Part shown: positions 25,901-37,683 of the stretch, piece by piece
Numbering within the stretch: position 1 is the stretch's first letter
Layout of the letters: the number at the start of each line of letters is the position of its first letter
NCBI GenBank assembly: GCA_029531795.1
Contig: JAPEIS010000001.1
Coordinates: 5,766,001-5,830,000, forward strand
Source of the DNA: Sclerotinia nivalis
Lineage: Eukaryota > Ascomycota > Leotiomycetes > Helotiales > Sclerotiniaceae
Length of the DNA stretch: 64,000 nt
Reading direction: 5' to 3'
Notes under the pieces: generated by a model
What the model was told of the DNA's origin: nothing
Seen by the model: only the letters and a program-made list of their open reading frames with translations
The model's database searches: none
Position numbers and translations under genes: made by a program

Positions 25901-27289
25901 ATGGGGATTAAACGGAAAACAGTACCTCGCCGCATCCCCATTAGTGGAACTCCATATCGAATTATCCATTCAGATTCTCGCAATGCTTTTGTCGTGGGCG
26001 CTTCTATAGATGGCAGAAGCACACTCTACTTTGTAGACCCCAAGAGTGGCGAGAATTTGTCTGATCCAAGAGACGGCAAGCGTGGCGCGCAAGTAAACTT
26101 TGTTGCTGGATTGGGTCGCTTTGATGACAAAATTCTTTGCATTTATGAGTGGTTATATTCTCATGATCCTTACACTTGGAACTTTCTCGTCGTTTGTACC
26201 AGTGGAGGTAGGGTTTTGATTATTTCTACTAACAGTGATGATTCCTCCGTCGCATCATCCGGTAGAAGCAAAATATGCTTTTGGACAGTGACTCAGTTTA
26301 AGAACTTCACTTCTGTGTATTCAGTTGTTGGAGATTCAGAAGGATTGTACTATTGTGCTCGAAGTGGCAATGAAGTTAAATTATATTACAGTATGCTGAA
26401 CAAAGAAGATAAGAAGTTTGACCAATTCCCGGCAGAAGCCAAGCTACTATCGCCAGCAATCTCACTATCTTACGATTCTGGAAAGATATATGCTCTTACC
26501 AGACATCATTCCCTGCAGATCTTGGAGGTAATCAAAACTAATGGATTAGTCCATCTTCGTCATACACATACTGATCAGCTTCAACATGAATCTCTTCACC
26601 ATTTGATGGGTAGACCAAATATATTCGGAGGGCTCGATAAAAGCCGCACTAATCTGGTGTCGGACAGGTCGAAGTTTGTCATTGGTTTGTGTGCTAGTTC
26701 AGGCATGAAAGTTGATACACTAGACACCGTATTCGAAGCACAACTACCAGCTTCTGTACTCCGATTTCGATCTGCGACTTGTCGTCCAGTCTGGGATTCA
26801 AGCTGGAAGGTTCATAAAGCTGAGCATTCTGTTGTGGACCCCACCCGCCTTCGTAGTCTTGGTGCTATTCACAATGATGAGATGAACTCAGAGACTTTAG
26901 GATTGGGGATTGATGGATCGTTATACCATTTCACCATACTCGATATTCGAGCATGGCAGTTTCTCAAATTTGTAGCCAATCTTGCAAGGAGTTCGGGCCT
27001 TGTTGGAGGACGCCCGTGGGAGGGATCAACCGAATTAGAACCCAAACAAGATCCCAAATATATGCAAGTTGATGGCGATATTCTTAAGAGGCTTATAGAG
27101 AACGAAAAACTCGAGGACTTGTTCGGAATCGGTCGGCATCAAACTGACGAAAATAAGAGGGAATTCAAACGTTTTTGTATGCTCCTCGAGATGATGCATG
27201 AAGGAGAATTGGAGACGAGTGATGACCCATTTTTCTATATAGAGCAGGCTTATGATGATTTGGAGGCCTTTTTGAGGCCAGTCATGTGA
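22930..27289 (+). CDS. MMS1_N/CPSF-A-type beta-propeller protein (DDB1/Rse1/Cft1 superfamily)
   Basis: Four exons (22930-23175, 23248-24402, 24496-24989, 25069-27289) give 1371 residues. The N-terminal half resembles the first propeller of the Mms1/DDB1/Rse1 group: alternating beta-strand tracts such as LVHWILPIRLRGQEYNDVAF, ILVLQLEEDTSGD and HLSIDPSSRYMAVGG. The C-terminal half continues with strand-rich repeats. A short helical end follows (LIENEKLEDLFGIG, LLEMMHEGELE). Members act as scaffolds for ubiquitin ligases, splicing or mRNA 3'-end factors. This one is clearly not Rse1, DDB1 or Cft1 themselves; in many fungi such genes are annotated as thermotolerance or Mms1-like proteins. The family call is from overall pattern, so the exact function is open. 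All three splice joins preserve frame. Confidence 0.7.
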
Positions 27290-28133
27290 TGGCTGGATAG
27301 CTGGATCGTTTGGTGAATAGCGGGTCTTTTTGAACTGGATTGGGTTGAATCAATGGCATCGGAAGGAGAAGGTATTAAAGCATATCGAGCTTACATGGTA
27401 GAAGGAATGGGTTATGATTATGAATAACGTAAATTAATGAGTGTTATATGTAGTCTGATTCAGAAAATGCAGGAGACAAGTATTCCTCGTTCTAATATCG
27501 TCGGCATTTTGTAATGGAGTAACGGTAGTAAGAATGATTGACCGTAGGTAGAGGTAATAAGAAGGTTCAAGAGTTCACTCTGAGATCAACTATTATACTA
27601 CAACTCCTACACTCCCAATTCATATCAAAGTCCATACATAGAGACTGTAATACCAAGAATCCGAGAAATATTGTCCTAAATAGTACAAAGAGAAAAGTCA
27701 TGAGGGAAGTAAGATTATAAAATGAAGTGAAAGAAACCCGAGAGAGGGGGGTAAACTTGTTTAGATCCCTGCCTAGTGTGAATTTTGGACGCAAAATCAA
27801 TCAAACCACCGACGCACATTCAAGATTGAAAATGCCCCGCGCATACCTCAAAATCTTCAATCCTGCCCAAGACAACATCCACGCCGGAGTGAATCTCGAA
27901 AGCTGTTCAATTGTAATCGATTTTGGCACTCTTTCACTAGATTGTCAAACTAACATCTTAACGGAACCACATTTTAAGAGGGCTAGTTTCGATTAATTTG
28001 GATTGTTCCATTAAATTCTGTAGCTAAACAAACTTAGGTTTGCCACGTTTTCAGGTCGAATCTCTACCACATTACTACTTTTTTCGTTCTGAAAATTTAC
28101 GACAAGTCGCAATAACTATCCGGGTTTTTAAAA
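27290..28133. other. Intergenic: upstream region of eIF5B
   Basis: About 840 bp. A small frame from an ATG at 27832 (54 codons, MPRAYLKIFNPAQDN start) is open but has no clear homology and was not called. The rest is AT-rich leader and promoter. Confidence 0.5.
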
Positions 28134-31100
28134 ATGGCGCCAAAGAAGAAGAACAATAAGAAGCAGAATGATGATTGGGAGGCAGAGTTGGGAGAGACCG
28201 TTGAGCCTGTCAGTGCAAAGGAACCTGATGCCGAAACCGCCGAGGCCGACCCTGAGGAGGAATTTCCAACAGGAGGCCTCATGGCTATGATGCGTAAGAA
28301 GCAAAAGAAAGGCAAGAAGGGAAAGCAGATGGAAGATTTTGTTGAGGGAGAGGACCCCCCAGCCGCGGATGAACAACCTCAAGACGATTTCGCAGACAAA
28401 GCTCCCGTTGAAGCTTCGATAGACGATGAATTCGCTCTGCCAGAGAAAAAGGGAAAGGGAAAGAATGCGCAGGTTAAGGCTGCAAAGAACGACGATGCAG
28501 GAGATGACGATTTAGGTGCTGATGGAAAAATGCTTACCAAAGCGCAAAAGGAAAAGTTGAGGAAAGAGAGAGAAAAGCAGAGGAAGAAGGAACAAGTACG
28601 TGAATATCAAAGTTCGAGGTTTTTTGAGACACTTGCTGATCTTATCATTTGTAGGCGGCTTTGAAAAAGAAGACGGCTCCGGTTGGAAAGGCTGCTGAGG
28701 TTGAGAAGCCAGTGGAGGAAGTGAAACCAGTAGAGGCTGCAGCCGCTCCTGCTGCGGGTGGTAAAGGCAAAAAGCTACCAGCTGCCTTTGCAAAGCTACA
28801 AAAACAACAAGAGGAACTCAGAAAGCGGGAAGCCGAAAGAGCTGCTGCGATTGCAGCTGAGAAGGCTCGAATTGAAGAAGAGGAGCGCCGAGAAGCTGAA
28901 GAGGAAAAGAAGCGCGAAGAGGCTAGAGCTTTGAGAAAGCAAAAGGAGAAGGAGAAGATTGAACAACAGAAGAGGGAGGGTACTTATCTCACCAAGGCCC
29001 AAAGGGAGGAGAAGTTGCGAAACGAAATGAAGCTAAAGCAAATGATTGATGCTGGTGTAAAGGTGGGAGGTGGAGAGGGAGGAGAAAAGAAGAAGGTCGT
29101 TTACGGCAACAAGAAGAAGGGTGGAAAGAAGAACCCTGCCGAAATCAAGGCTGATGAAGAGAGGGCTCTTGCCGAAGCCGCTGAACGTGCGAAGAAGGAG
29201 GCCGAGCGAATTGCCGCAGAGGCGGCGGCTAGAGCAGAAAAGGAGGCTGCTGAAGAAGCCGCCAAGAAAGAAAAAGAGGACAGTGAATTAGAAGACTGGG
29301 AGGCGGCTGCGGACGAGGAGGATGTCAAAGAAAGCTGGGATGCGGACTCTGACGAGGAGGGAGAGAAGAAAGCTGTCACTTCTTTAACGACCAGAGAGAA
29401 GGGGCCAGAAGGGTCCAAATCTGAATCCGATTCGGAAGATGACGACTCTTCTGATGACGAAGAAGCCACAGCAAGAGAACTGGCCGAGCAGAAACGAAAG
29501 CAAGAGGCCGCCGACAGACGTAAAAAAGCACATGAAGCCGCAATGGCAGCCAGATCGAAAGATGACCTGCGCTCTCCCATTTGCTGTATTCTTGGACACG
29601 TCGATACTGGTAAAACCAAGCTTTTGGACAAGATTCGACAAACCAACGTGCAGGAAGGAGAAGCTGGAGGTATTACACAACAAATTGGTGCGACTTACTT
29701 CCCTGTCGAGGCTATCAGGAAGAAGATTGCAGTAGTAAACAGAGATGATAGCTTTGAACTCAAAGTTCCCGGTCTCTTGGTCATCGATACCCCTGGACAC
29801 GAATCTTTCTCTAATTTACGTTCCCGTGGATCGTCACTTTGTAACATCGCCATTCTTGTTGTCGATATTATGCACGGTCTTGAGCCTCAGACTTTGGAGT
29901 CGATGAAACTCCTTCGAGATAGAAAGACTCCTTTCATTGTTGCTCTCAACAAGATTGATCGTCTATATGGCTGGAAGAAGGTTGATAACAACGGATTCCA
30001 AGAGAGTTTGGCACTTCAAAATAAGGGTGTCCAGAACGAATTCGCGAAGCGTCTGGCCGATACAAAGCTTGCTTTCGCCGAACAATCATTCAACGCCGAA
30101 GTTTTCTACGAGAACAAATCTATGGCTAAAAATGTTTCCTTGGTTCCAACATCAGCTCACACTGGTGAAGGTATTCCAGATATGTTGAAGTTGATTCTTC
30201 AACTCACCCAAGAGCGTATGGTTGGTTCATTGATGTACCTTTCCGAAGTTCAATGTACAGTCCTTGAAGTCAAGGCCATCGAAGGGTTTGGCATGACTAT
30301 TGATGTCATTCTATCCAACGGTATCCTTCGAGAAGGTGATCGCATCGTATTATGTGGTGTAGATGGAGCTATTACTACAAATATCCGAGCGCTTTTGACG
30401 CCAGCCGAGATGAAAGAACTTCGTCTAAAATCTCAATATGTGCACAACAAGGAGGTCAAGGCCGCGCTCGGTGTCAAGATTTCGGCACCCGGTCTCGAAG
30501 GTGCTATTGCAGGTTCAAGATTGATGGTCGTTGGTCCTGATGATGATGAGTCGGATATTGAGGCCGAGGTTGAGTCTGATCTTGGTGCGCTCTTTAGCCG
30601 AGTTGAGAAGTCTGGTCGTGGTGTCACTGTTCAAGCATCCACTCTTGGATCTTTGGAAGCTCTTCTAGATTTCTTGAAAGTATCCAAGATTCCTGTCGCC
30701 AACGTTGGTATTGGTCCAGTCTTCAAGAGAGATGTCATGAATTGTGGTACGATGCTTGAAAAACAAAAGGAATACGCGGTCATGCTCTGTTTCGATGTTA
30801 AGATCGACAAGGAGGCCCAACAATACGCTGATGATCAAGGCATCAAAATTTTCACTGCTGACATCATTTACCATCTTTTCGATTCTTTCACGAAACACAT
30901 GCAGGTTATTGCTGAGGCTAAGAAGGAAGCCTCTAAGCTTTTGGCAGTCTTCCCCTGTGTTCTTACTCCCGTAGCCGTCTTTAACAAAACCGGACCTATT
31001 GTCATTGGTGTCGATGTCAAAGAAGGAAATCTCAGGTTACATACACCTATTGCAGCTGTCAAGAAAAATTCAGTCACCGGTGCGAAGGAAATCATTGGTA

Positions 31101-31411
31101 TTGGTAGAGTGTAAGTTTCATTTCTCTACGCTCATATTATGATACTAATTCTATAACCCTTTAGTACATCTATCGAACGTGACCATAAGCAAATCGACAT
31201 CTGCAAGAGAGGACAACCATCTGTCGCCATCAAAGTCGAAATGGGCAGTTCTCAACCGGCATATGGTAGACATTTGGAAGAAGAGGATACATTGTATTCG
31301 TTGATTAGTAGACAGAGTATTGACACACTGAAGGAATTCTACAGGAGTGATGTCAGTAAAGACGAGTGGGAACTCCTCAGAAAGTTAAAACCACTTTTTG
31401 ATATCCCTTAA
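28134..31411 (+). CDS. Translation initiation factor eIF5B (IF2-like GTPase)
   Basis: Three exons (28134-28595, 28655-31110, 31165-31411) give 1054 residues. About 450 N-terminal residues form a highly charged Lys/Glu-rich tail with long helices. The GTPase domain then shows G1 [12 protein letters not shown] (about 466), G3 DTPGHE, G4 NKIDR and the G5-like SAHTGEG. Domains II-IV follow, ending in the helix that contacts the 60S subunit. eIF5B catalyses subunit joining and recognises the initiator tRNA with eIF1A. The start [14 protein letters not shown] is preceded by AAAATGG, a good context. Long Ser-rich antisense frames over the charged tail are shadows of the repetitive codons. The last exon supplies [18 protein letters not shown], diagnostic of eIF5B. 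Confidence 0.97.
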
Positions 31412-31966
31412 GACCTGCGTGTATAACATCAGCGTTGTGTTTTAAGAGTCTAAAGGGTGGAAACGAGGTACGAAAAGAGCTTTGCACATTCCAATTATAC
31501 AATATTGCAGATTTTGTCGGCAGAGCGTGTATGATACATTAGCATCAATGCCATAAGATATCACGAACAATAACATTACATTGATATATTGTGATTTGAA
31601 TGAAGAAATAGTATTCTGTGAGCTTACGGATGTCTTATATAGAACACTCTGTTTTGAGATGTAATAGAAAGCCTCCTGCTAGCGACTGGGAGGAAAACCC
31701 GAAAAGCACCAGAATCGAGTAGGTTTCATAACATTCTTCAGTGTCACAATTTAGATTGGTAACCAGATGTTCCGGATTTTCTGCAACTTTGCAGGACAGG
31801 GGTCTCTCGAACCCTTATCAAAAACCGCTAGCAAGGCTGTTATCCACGAATCTAGTTTGAGAGTATCTATGCTCACCGCCTTACGGCAGAATTTAATTTT
31901 TGGTCAAGTTTTCAGACTGAGCTCTTCAGAGTTCACATTCTCCGCACTATCACGCTCTAATTCGAA
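31412..31966. other. Intergenic: eIF5B 3' region and pol5 promoter
   Basis: About 555 bp. An open frame overlapping the Pol5 start from 31767 is out of frame with it and not supported. No other feature seen. Confidence 0.45.
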
Positions 31967-34900
31967 ATGGGTAGCAAAAGGAAACGTTCAGCTCAAGATG
32001 CTGCAGTTGCAGCCCCTGCTGCCAAGAAACAACAAAAAGACTCCAAGCCAGCGACCAAGAAGCCCGCAGAAACTCCTGCTCCTCTCGATACATCCCCGTT
32101 TGTCAACAACCCAAAAGGAGACGAATTAAAGCGTGAAGTCAAGCTGTATGACATGCTCAGTAGTGAGGATGATCTGCAGAGACTTGATGCCGCCAATGCC
32201 ATTGTTTCCGGCTTATTGGGCGAAAATGGAGTCGAGGAATCAACACTACAAAGGCACTTGGAGAGAAGATTGTTTCGGGGACTTGCAAGTGGCAGAAAGG
32301 GTGCGCGATTGGGCTTCAGCATTGTTCTTTCAGAACTCTTGGCACAGCTCTTTGGTGCTGCGAATCTGAGTGCGACAAAATATCCTGGATTGGCCTTCGA
32401 TAACGTCTTCGAATTTTTGATCCTCAAGACAAAACCAGAGGGTGATCTGAGCGGACAGGAACAGAAGGATCATGCGCTTGGCTTGTTGTTTGGACTACAA
32501 TGTTTTGTTAGGTCCAAAATACTCTTTTCGATTAACGGGAAATGGGAATTGGTTTTAGACAAGCTATTGGAATTATCGAGCAAAAAGTCCTGGACTCGGG
32601 AAGAATGCGGTTGGGTGATTATGGAAGCTTTGGAGCAGATGGATCAGGAACAAGCAGAATCGACTTTGAGTAAATTGTGCGATGCTGGATTGGGACTTTC
32701 ACCAGAAGGTGTCGGTATCTGGCTTAGAGCAAGGGATAAGTTCCCAAAAATGAAGTTTCCAAGCAAGCCTTGGGGCCAGAGTGGTAATCCATTGGAGCAT
32801 CTTAATTCTCTTGCCAAAGCGCTCAAAGAAAGCTCATCCAGTGAGGAAACTTCAAGTAAAGGACAGCAGGCCAAGCAGACTGGAACTTGGAATCCAAAAT
32901 TACATTTTGTCTGGGACATTGTCTTGAGTCAATATGTCAAGGCAGCTAATAGCAAGGCCAAGAACATCATGTCTGAATTTGACAAATTTTGGAAGGTCAC
33001 TGTTGATGGTAAGTTGTTTGTATTCTACGGGTTTGACTATTACTAACGATCCGCCAGAAAATCTGTTTTCTGCATCTGCATCAAGGGAGCGTAAATTCTG
33101 GGGCTTCTTAGTCTTCCAAAAGATGATTCAAAGCCACATTTCGTGTACAAAACTTATCACTAGTATTTTTAGCCACAACCTCGTCCGTTGTCTCATCAAT
33201 CACGTTCAGGAGAAAGATCGTTTTTTGAACCGGGCCGCAGACAAATCGCTAAAGGTTCTAACACACGCAGTTGAAGAGAACCCTGAAGCGTTAGTTGTTG
33301 TTCTTCAAGGATTGATTGATGGCAATGGCGCATACAGCTTTGACCGAGTCACGAAGACAAAGACGGTGGAAAAGCTTCTGAGCATGGTTGATGACACAAA
33401 TGGTGAAGCTGTCCTTGATGTTCTCACCTCACCGGTTTTAGTTGTGCCAAGCTCAGAAACCAACGACGCCGAAAAACGTCGACAAATGTTCGGTGACTAC
33501 GTTTTAACTGCGATTCGTCATGTTGATGTCGCAGAAGCATCAGAAAAATCAAGTTGGATCAAAACTGCTGCGTTACCTCAACTTGCATCATTGGCATACT
33601 CGAACAACTCAGAAGCCAAACCTCCCATATCTGAAGGCACTCGAACATTAATCAGGAACCGATTGACCTCTGCTTTTACCCACTTATTATCTAATATGGA
33701 TGGCTATCATTACCCTTGCGATTTGGTCATTTCCTGTGAACCTGATGCAGTTGCTATGGACGGGCTCATCACCAATGCCAAAGACGCTGCATTCGCTACA
33801 TTACAGAAGCTCATGAAGAAAGCAAAGAAAGAAGGAGGAAAGGACAAGGCAACATTCCAAACCTTGTCATTGTTATATGCTTTGGTGATTTTTCAATTGT
33901 ATAATGGCGACGTTGAAGCTGTGTCCATTCTAGATGAGTTGAAGTTATGTTACGACAACTTAATACGACACAAATCGACAGAAGATTCGGAAGTGGAGCC
34001 TTTCGAGGTTCTTGTGGAGCTCTTATTATCTTTCCTTTCTAGACCGTCTGCGCTTCTTAGAAAAGTCACACAACATGTATTCACTGCATTCATGAGTGAG
34101 ATGACTGAGGGTGGACTAAAGCTCATGACGGACGTTCTTGAAACGAGCGAAAATATGAGAGGACAACAGGAAATGTTTGATGAGAACCCGGATGATGAAG
34201 ACGCGATGGATATCGATGAAGAAGATGATGAAATGGATTCGGATGTTGAAGTTGTTGACATGAATGGCGATGAGGGCCATTTAAACGCACACCTTGCGGA
34301 GGAAGAGGAGGAGAGCGACGAAGAGGACAATGAGGAAGAATCTGAAGACGAAGAAGATGAGGGAGATGATGAGGCTAACAAAGAGCTCAATGATGCATTG
34401 GCAAAGATTCTTGGCACCTCCGCGTTAGACCAAAATGACGAAGACGAGGATGGCGATAGCGACTCTGATATGACTGATTCGGGGATGGATGCTCTGACTC
34501 CAAAACTCGAGGAAGTTCTTGGACGAATGCAAAAGAAGGGACCAAGTAAAAAACAAGAACAAAAGGACGCCAAAGAAAATATGGTCAACTTCAAAAGCAG
34601 AGTTTTGGACCTTCTTGACATTTATGCCAAGAAACAAGCATCTGATCCTCTGGCTGCGGAGATTTTATTACCTTTATTGCGCTTGATTCGTACTACTAAA
34701 GCCAAACATTTAAGTGATAAGGCATTCTCGATAATTCAATCTTTCGCGAAGTCTAGATCAAAGGCATCGTCTTCGGAAGCTGATGCGGAAATTAATGTCA
34801 AGGCACACATTACGTTGATCAAGGGTATCCACGAGGAAGTACTCAAGGACCAGTCCAAAATCTTTGCCAAAGCTGCCAGTACGGCTAGTTTATCTTTGGC

Positions 34901-35081
34901 CTCTGGGATATACAGGGCGGACAAGAGCCAATTTGAGAAGATTGGAAAGGTGTACCTGCACACGATGACAAAGTGTGATGTTGAAGGGGTGAAAATTCAG
35001 GCGAGCTTCGTTAGTGATTGGGTTAATTGGTGGCAGAGTCATATTGCTCATGCCGCGGCTGGTGCGGCTAAAGGTGAGTAG
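31967..35081 (+). CDS. pol5: Pol5 (DNA polymerase V/phi; Mybbp1A family), nucleolar
   Basis: Two exons (31967-33008, 33058-35081) give 1021 residues, the fungal Pol5 length. The 49-bp intron has GTAAGT and a perfect TACTAAC branch site at 33041. A short basic N-terminus (MGSKRKRSAQ) fits nuclear import. Helical repeats dominate, with SDVE-type acidic runs (DDEDAMDIDEEDDEMDSD, around residues 720-800) and a basic tail. Despite its name, Pol5 is not a replicative polymerase: yeast Pol5 binds near the rDNA enhancer and is needed for rRNA synthesis and 60S maturation. That places it with Rrn7 and ribosomal proteins in this window. Identity rests on the overall pattern (KFFW-like FWGFLVFQKM, HNLVRCLINHVQEKDR). 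Confidence 0.88.
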
Positions 35082-36131
35082 AGGTGGGCAGATAGACTAT
35101 GGGATCTGAATGTATTTGTAAAAGATACCAATGAATTAAAAGTTTAAGCGATGGTGCTGAGATACAGGAGAATTTCTTTTGAGGCTTTTCGGTGAAAGTA
35201 TGTGATCTTTGCTATTTGTTGGCAGAGTTGGTGGGTATTAAATCTTTAGATGCAGTCCAAGAGCGCGTCGATTTTAGCCTTTCTCTTCGGATATGTCCGA
35301 AGATGGCGGGTGATTTCGAGGCGAGGATGATAGGTGCTGTGAGTGTGGGTTAGTGTTATCATGGAATTTGATATTCTGAGACTTGTCCATATATTCTCCT
35401 AATAATCTCAAGCATCAAAGACTCGACCAATCGACGTGATTATAGGTGAAAATATTGCATCATGCATCAGGTGGAGTTGCTCGCAGGAGGCGGAGCTCAT
35501 GGATGAGCTATAGCAGTGCAGATTGCTCGAAGATCTGAGGATGGTGCGGGGGCTTGGGGATGATTATCAGCGTTTGAATTTCGTTCGGTTCGACGGCTAG
35601 GTATACGGCGCTGGTTAATAATTGGGTACGAGGATGCCAGTTTTGACTGATGGTTGAGGGGTTTGGATGGAGAGTGATGGATGAAATAACATAGCACATG
35701 AGGTTTGTCCCGTCAAGGTTCGAGATGCGTGTTGTTGGGCTAGAAAATATTTGGGAGTAGATGCATTACCTTTGCTCGTGAGGAGGAGGGGGCTTCTTCA
35801 GACGGTTTATAGTGAGTGGCAATGTTGCGAGATCACGGCAGTTGGAACGGAAATGTGATCCGGATGGGAGGTTTAATCGGTGGTTTCCGCTTACATGAAG
35901 GGGTATACTCTCGACTCATATCGATGTTAGCTGGAATCGTTTAGGAAGGCATGCTTCAGATGAAATATCCTGTCAACAATCTTCATTTCTCGACTTCTTA
36001 ACAACTTTTCTACATTTAGAGATATATCGAGCTAGACCAAGAACTTTATTATAACATCCTTTTACAAGAGAAAGGTATGATGTAAGTAATACAGTGATAC
36101 AGTAGTAATAAGTCCAGACAAATCCGATGTT
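35082..36131. other. Intergenic region
   Basis: About 1.05 kb after Pol5. It contains short open frames near 35497-35700 on the minus strand in AT/CA-rich DNA that do not look coding. It ends where the candidate small gene at 36132-36363 begins. Confidence 0.45.
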
Positions 36132-36363
36132 TCAAATCCTATCCCTCAACCGTTTCAAGATCAACCAACCACCAATATCCATGCGCAACCCAAGCTCCCA
36201 AACATCATTCGTGACAGCACTCATATGCAAATACCAAAAGATGACTTGACCTACAGTCTCAGGCCGAATTTTCTTTAAACAATCGTCATAAAATTGTCAT
36301 AACTTTATCGGGTATATCTCCCTCCACAATAGTGGCGGATCTCGTCCTTGGGGAATCATGCAT
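36132..36363 (-). pseudogene. Candidate small gene broken by one frameshift
   Basis: From an ATG at 36363 the minus strand reads MHDSPRTRSATIVEGDIPDK then VMTIL and a TGA. In a second frame, overlapping near 36285-36290, reading resumes as DDCLKKIRPETVGQ, VIFWYLHMSAVTNDVW and ELGLRMDIGGWLILKRLRDR, ending with a stop at 36132. The two halves have the amino-acid balance of real protein (Trp, Gly, helix-like spacing), unlike the flanking DNA. Each half is under 60 codons, so length-filtered ORF lists miss it. Either it is a pseudogene of about 77 codons, a sequencing indel, or an intron I cannot place. I do not recognise the family. Confidence 0.4.
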
Positions 36364-36556
36364 CTAACAATCTAATCCTCACCATTCATCCACCAAACAG
36401 CGAATTTCGAAAGACTTTCCCTCACTCTCCTTATTGCCATCCCTTAACTTACATCTCATAAACAAACTCCGATCCACGCCAAGAACTCTCCCTCATTCGT
36501 CTTAATTTCAGAAGGCCGGTCCTTCTTTCCAATTCGTTCCCATTCGTTCCATAGTG

Positions 36557-37496
36557 ATGGCATTCCGAACAATAGTATTTCTTCAATTCTTCCTATATAT
36601 ATCCTCTGTATATAGTTTTCCATTTTCCTTTCTAAAACTCAAACATATCGACACGAGAGATTTATCCGCCGTAATAAGTGAGTTGGGTACATTGGGAAGT
36701 GATCTCACAGATTCCAGCACGCTGAAGACTTTCCTGGGTGATAAGGGGAATGTGATTACGCAGAATGATGTATTGGATAGTAATGGTAGTTGTGCCACAA
36801 TGACGGTTTTATTCGCAAGAGGGACGGGAGAAGTCGGTATGTATAGCCATTGCATCCTCACGGCGGGAGAATGGGGAGTATATAGGAAGAGCAAAGCTAA
36901 TAAATAAACGACTAGGTAATGTGGGAGTATTAACTGGTCCTCCATTTTTCACCGCTCTAGCTGCATATATGAATCAAACAGGAAGCATGTCGATCCAAGG
37001 CGTAGACTACGCAGCGACCGTCTCCGGGTTTCTTGCCGGTGGTGATCCCGCCGGTGCCAAAACAATGTGCGCATCATCCCCCTCGCCCAAACTCACAATC
37101 ACTTTCTAACCAACCCCCAGGGCTGGCTTAATAAATAATACTCTCACCACTTGTCCCAACACCCATCTCACTGTATCCGGCTACTCTCAAGGCGCACAAC
37201 TTGTTCATCTTGCCATGAGTTCGCTTTCCGGCACTACTGCCTCGCGCATCAAATCTGTCGTCATGTTCGGAGATCCGATGAATGGTACTGCGCTTAATGG
37301 TGTCGATGCTAGTAGAGTAAGGACGTTTTGTAATCCTAAAGATGATATCTGTAAAGGGGGGGGTGTGATACTCCCAGCTCATCTGGAATATAGTGCGTAT
37401 GCGGGAACGGCTGCTATGTTTGCGTTGAGTGGGTTGGCGGATGTAGGGATTACGAGTGCAAGGAAGGTCAGCGGAGTTGGCGGGATTATGTCTTGA
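36557..37496 (+). CDS. Secreted cutinase (serine esterase, CE5)
   Basis: Three exons (36557-36836, 36916-37066, 37121-37496) give 268 residues. Residues 1-20 are a signal peptide (FRTIVFLQFFLYISSVYS). The alpha/beta-hydrolase core has FARGTGEVGN, GYSQGAQ with catalytic Ser166, DDIC with Asp218, and His231 in PAH. Cys79 and Cys155, and Cys214 and Cys221, can form the two usual disulfides. Cutinases cut cutin and related polyesters and help plant-associated fungi breach or feed on surfaces. The mature part is a little longer than classical cutinases because of a 50-residue N-terminal segment. Introns are 79 and 54 bp; the second uses GTGCGC and a CTAAC branch. I start at the ATG at 36557, directly before the signal peptide. 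Confidence 0.93.
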
Positions 37497-37683
37497 GTAT
37501 TTCATGCCTGCCTATGGAAAAAGAATGAAGATATGTAAAATGAAAAGAGTTTTCTGTGAGTATATAATGTTCAAGACTTTAAATTAACAAAGTTGAGTTT
37601 ATTTCTGCGTAATGAATCCCATCACATCATTTCTATTTATGTATTGTACATGAAAAATATAACTGTACCAAAGACATCTACCG

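Noticed and set aside
27727..27996. 89-codon frame before eIF5B
   Set aside because: Begins at GTG; the internal ATG leaves 54 codons with no homology I can see. Probably part of the leader region.
29101..29646. Long Ser-rich antisense frame over eIF5B
   Set aside because: It is the mirror of Lys/Glu-rich codons (GAG/AAG read as CTC/CTT and TCT); a shadow.
33950..34621. 223-codon Ser-rich antisense frame over Pol5
   Set aside because: Mirror of the acidic GAA/GAT run in Pol5; no independent evidence.
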